NCBI GenBank assembly: GCA_016845285.1
Contig: JAERSX010000259.1
Location: 1 to 6,234, forward strand
Source: Deltaproteobacteria bacterium
GTDB taxonomy: Bacteria > Myxococcota_A > UBA796 > UBA2385
DNA: 6,234 nucleotides
Direction: 5' to 3'
This document shows positions 5,842-6,234 of this stretch, piece after piece. Below the pieces are notes generated by a model. That model was not told where the DNA came from and searched no databases. It was given only the letters and a program-made list of their open reading frames with translations. Numbering within the stretch: position 1 is the stretch's first letter; every line of letters starts with the position of its first letter. Position numbers and translations under genes: made by a program.

Positions 5842-6234
5842 TCCCCTTGCTGATGATGCTGATTCCCTGTGTGGCAGCAGACCCGCCCGCAGAGCCCGTG
5901 CCCCTGGGCCCCGACGATGTACGCGCCCAACGCTGGGCCGACGGCCTCGCCGTCTCGCCCGACGGCCGGACCGTGGTGTGGGAGGAATGGCGATGGGGCG
6001 ATGAGCGTCGGACCAGCGACCTGTGGCAGGCCACCTTCTCCAGCAGTGGTGCAAAGGGCCCTCCACAGCGGCTGACGTTCACCCCGCACGCGGAGACGCG
6101 GGCCACCTGGAGCCCCGATGGCCGCTGGCTCTACTTCCAGCAGGCCCCCGAAGGCGCCAAGACCCAGGTCTGGCGTCTCGACCCCGTCACCGGAGCGCAG
6201 CAGCCCCTGAGCGCCCTGCCCGAGGGCATCCGAG
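5838..6234 (+). CDS. exported beta-propeller protein, probably the N-terminus of an S9-family peptidase (3' partial)
   Basis: The frame is open to the window end, showing 132 residues and no stop. The GTG start overlaps the upstream stop and has a ribosome binding site. The N-terminus MIPLLMMLIPCVAA-DPP looks like a short secretion signal with a plausible signal-peptidase-I site after A14; the Pro before C11 argues against a lipobox. Two blades of a PD40/WD40-like propeller follow. Blade one has VSPDGRTVVWEE at 39-50, TSDLWQATF at 59-67 and PQRLTF at 76-81. Blade two has TWSPDGRWLYFQQ at 90-102, QVWRLDP at 110-116 and a blade end near LSALPEGI. The order (a DDV helix near 26-28, SPDGR, SDLW, RLT, WSPDGR) matches the propeller of S9 dipeptidyl/acylaminoacyl peptidases, whose hydrolase domain would lie beyond the window. 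A TolB-like propeller without protease is the alternative. Confidence 0.75.
   Translation, partial: MIPLLMMLIPCVAADPPAEPVPLGPDDVRAQRWADGLAVSPDGRTVVWEEWRWGDERRTSDLWQATFSSSGAKGPPQRLTFTPHAETRATWSPDGRWLYFQQAPEGAKTQVWRLDPVTGAQQPLSALPEGIR

Noticed and set aside
5112..6089. 325-codon open frame on the - strand opposite the two-TM gene
   Set aside because: Ser/Arg-rich low-complexity translation typical of an antisense shadow; the + strand has coherent transmembrane segments and a coupled downstream gene.
1..6234. Search for tRNA/rRNA genes, CRISPR repeats, insertion-sequence ends and attachment sites
   Set aside because: No regularly spaced repeats, no transposase-like product, no terminal inverted repeats and no tRNA-like cloverleaf were noticed by eye; all gaps between genes are under 220 bases.

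Overview
This is a GC-rich, densely coded bacterial window with eight protein genes, two of them cut by the window edges. No taxonomic marker is present. High GC, several putative lipoproteins and Asp/Gly/Thr-rich linkers just after the lipid-attachment cysteine or at the C-terminus suggest an uncultured Myxococcota/deltaproteobacterial-type Gram-negative. That assignment is an inference of low certainty.

Left block (1-4621, all + strand). The window opens inside a phospholipase D (PLD)-superfamily protein. Its visible part holds one complete HxK(x4)D half followed by a C-terminal lamin-tail domain (LTD). After a gap of about 210 bases comes a compact run of four genes: two cyclic-nucleotide-binding-domain (CNBD) proteins without a DNA-binding domain, then two paralogous lipoproteins of the endonuclease/exonuclease/phosphatase (EEP, DNase I-like) superfamily. 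The first three genes of the run overlap by 4 and 1 bases (ATGA, TGATG), and the fourth follows after 36 bases, so the run looks like one operon. Cytosolic nucleotide-sensor-like proteins are thus coupled to predicted envelope phosphodiesterases. A third phosphodiesterase-superfamily protein, the PLD-LTD fusion, lies directly upstream. This is the most interesting arrangement in the window.

Right block (4697-6234). A short cysteine-containing putative lipoprotein on the - strand converges with the second EEP gene and diverges from a + strand pair. That pair is a two-transmembrane-segment protein of unknown function, overlapping by GTGA the start of an exported beta-propeller protein. The propeller protein resembles the N-terminus of S9-family (prolyl oligopeptidase-like) peptidases and runs off the window end.

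I saw no RNA genes, CRISPR arrays, insertion sequences or long repeats. Functional links between genes are inferred from order and overlap only.
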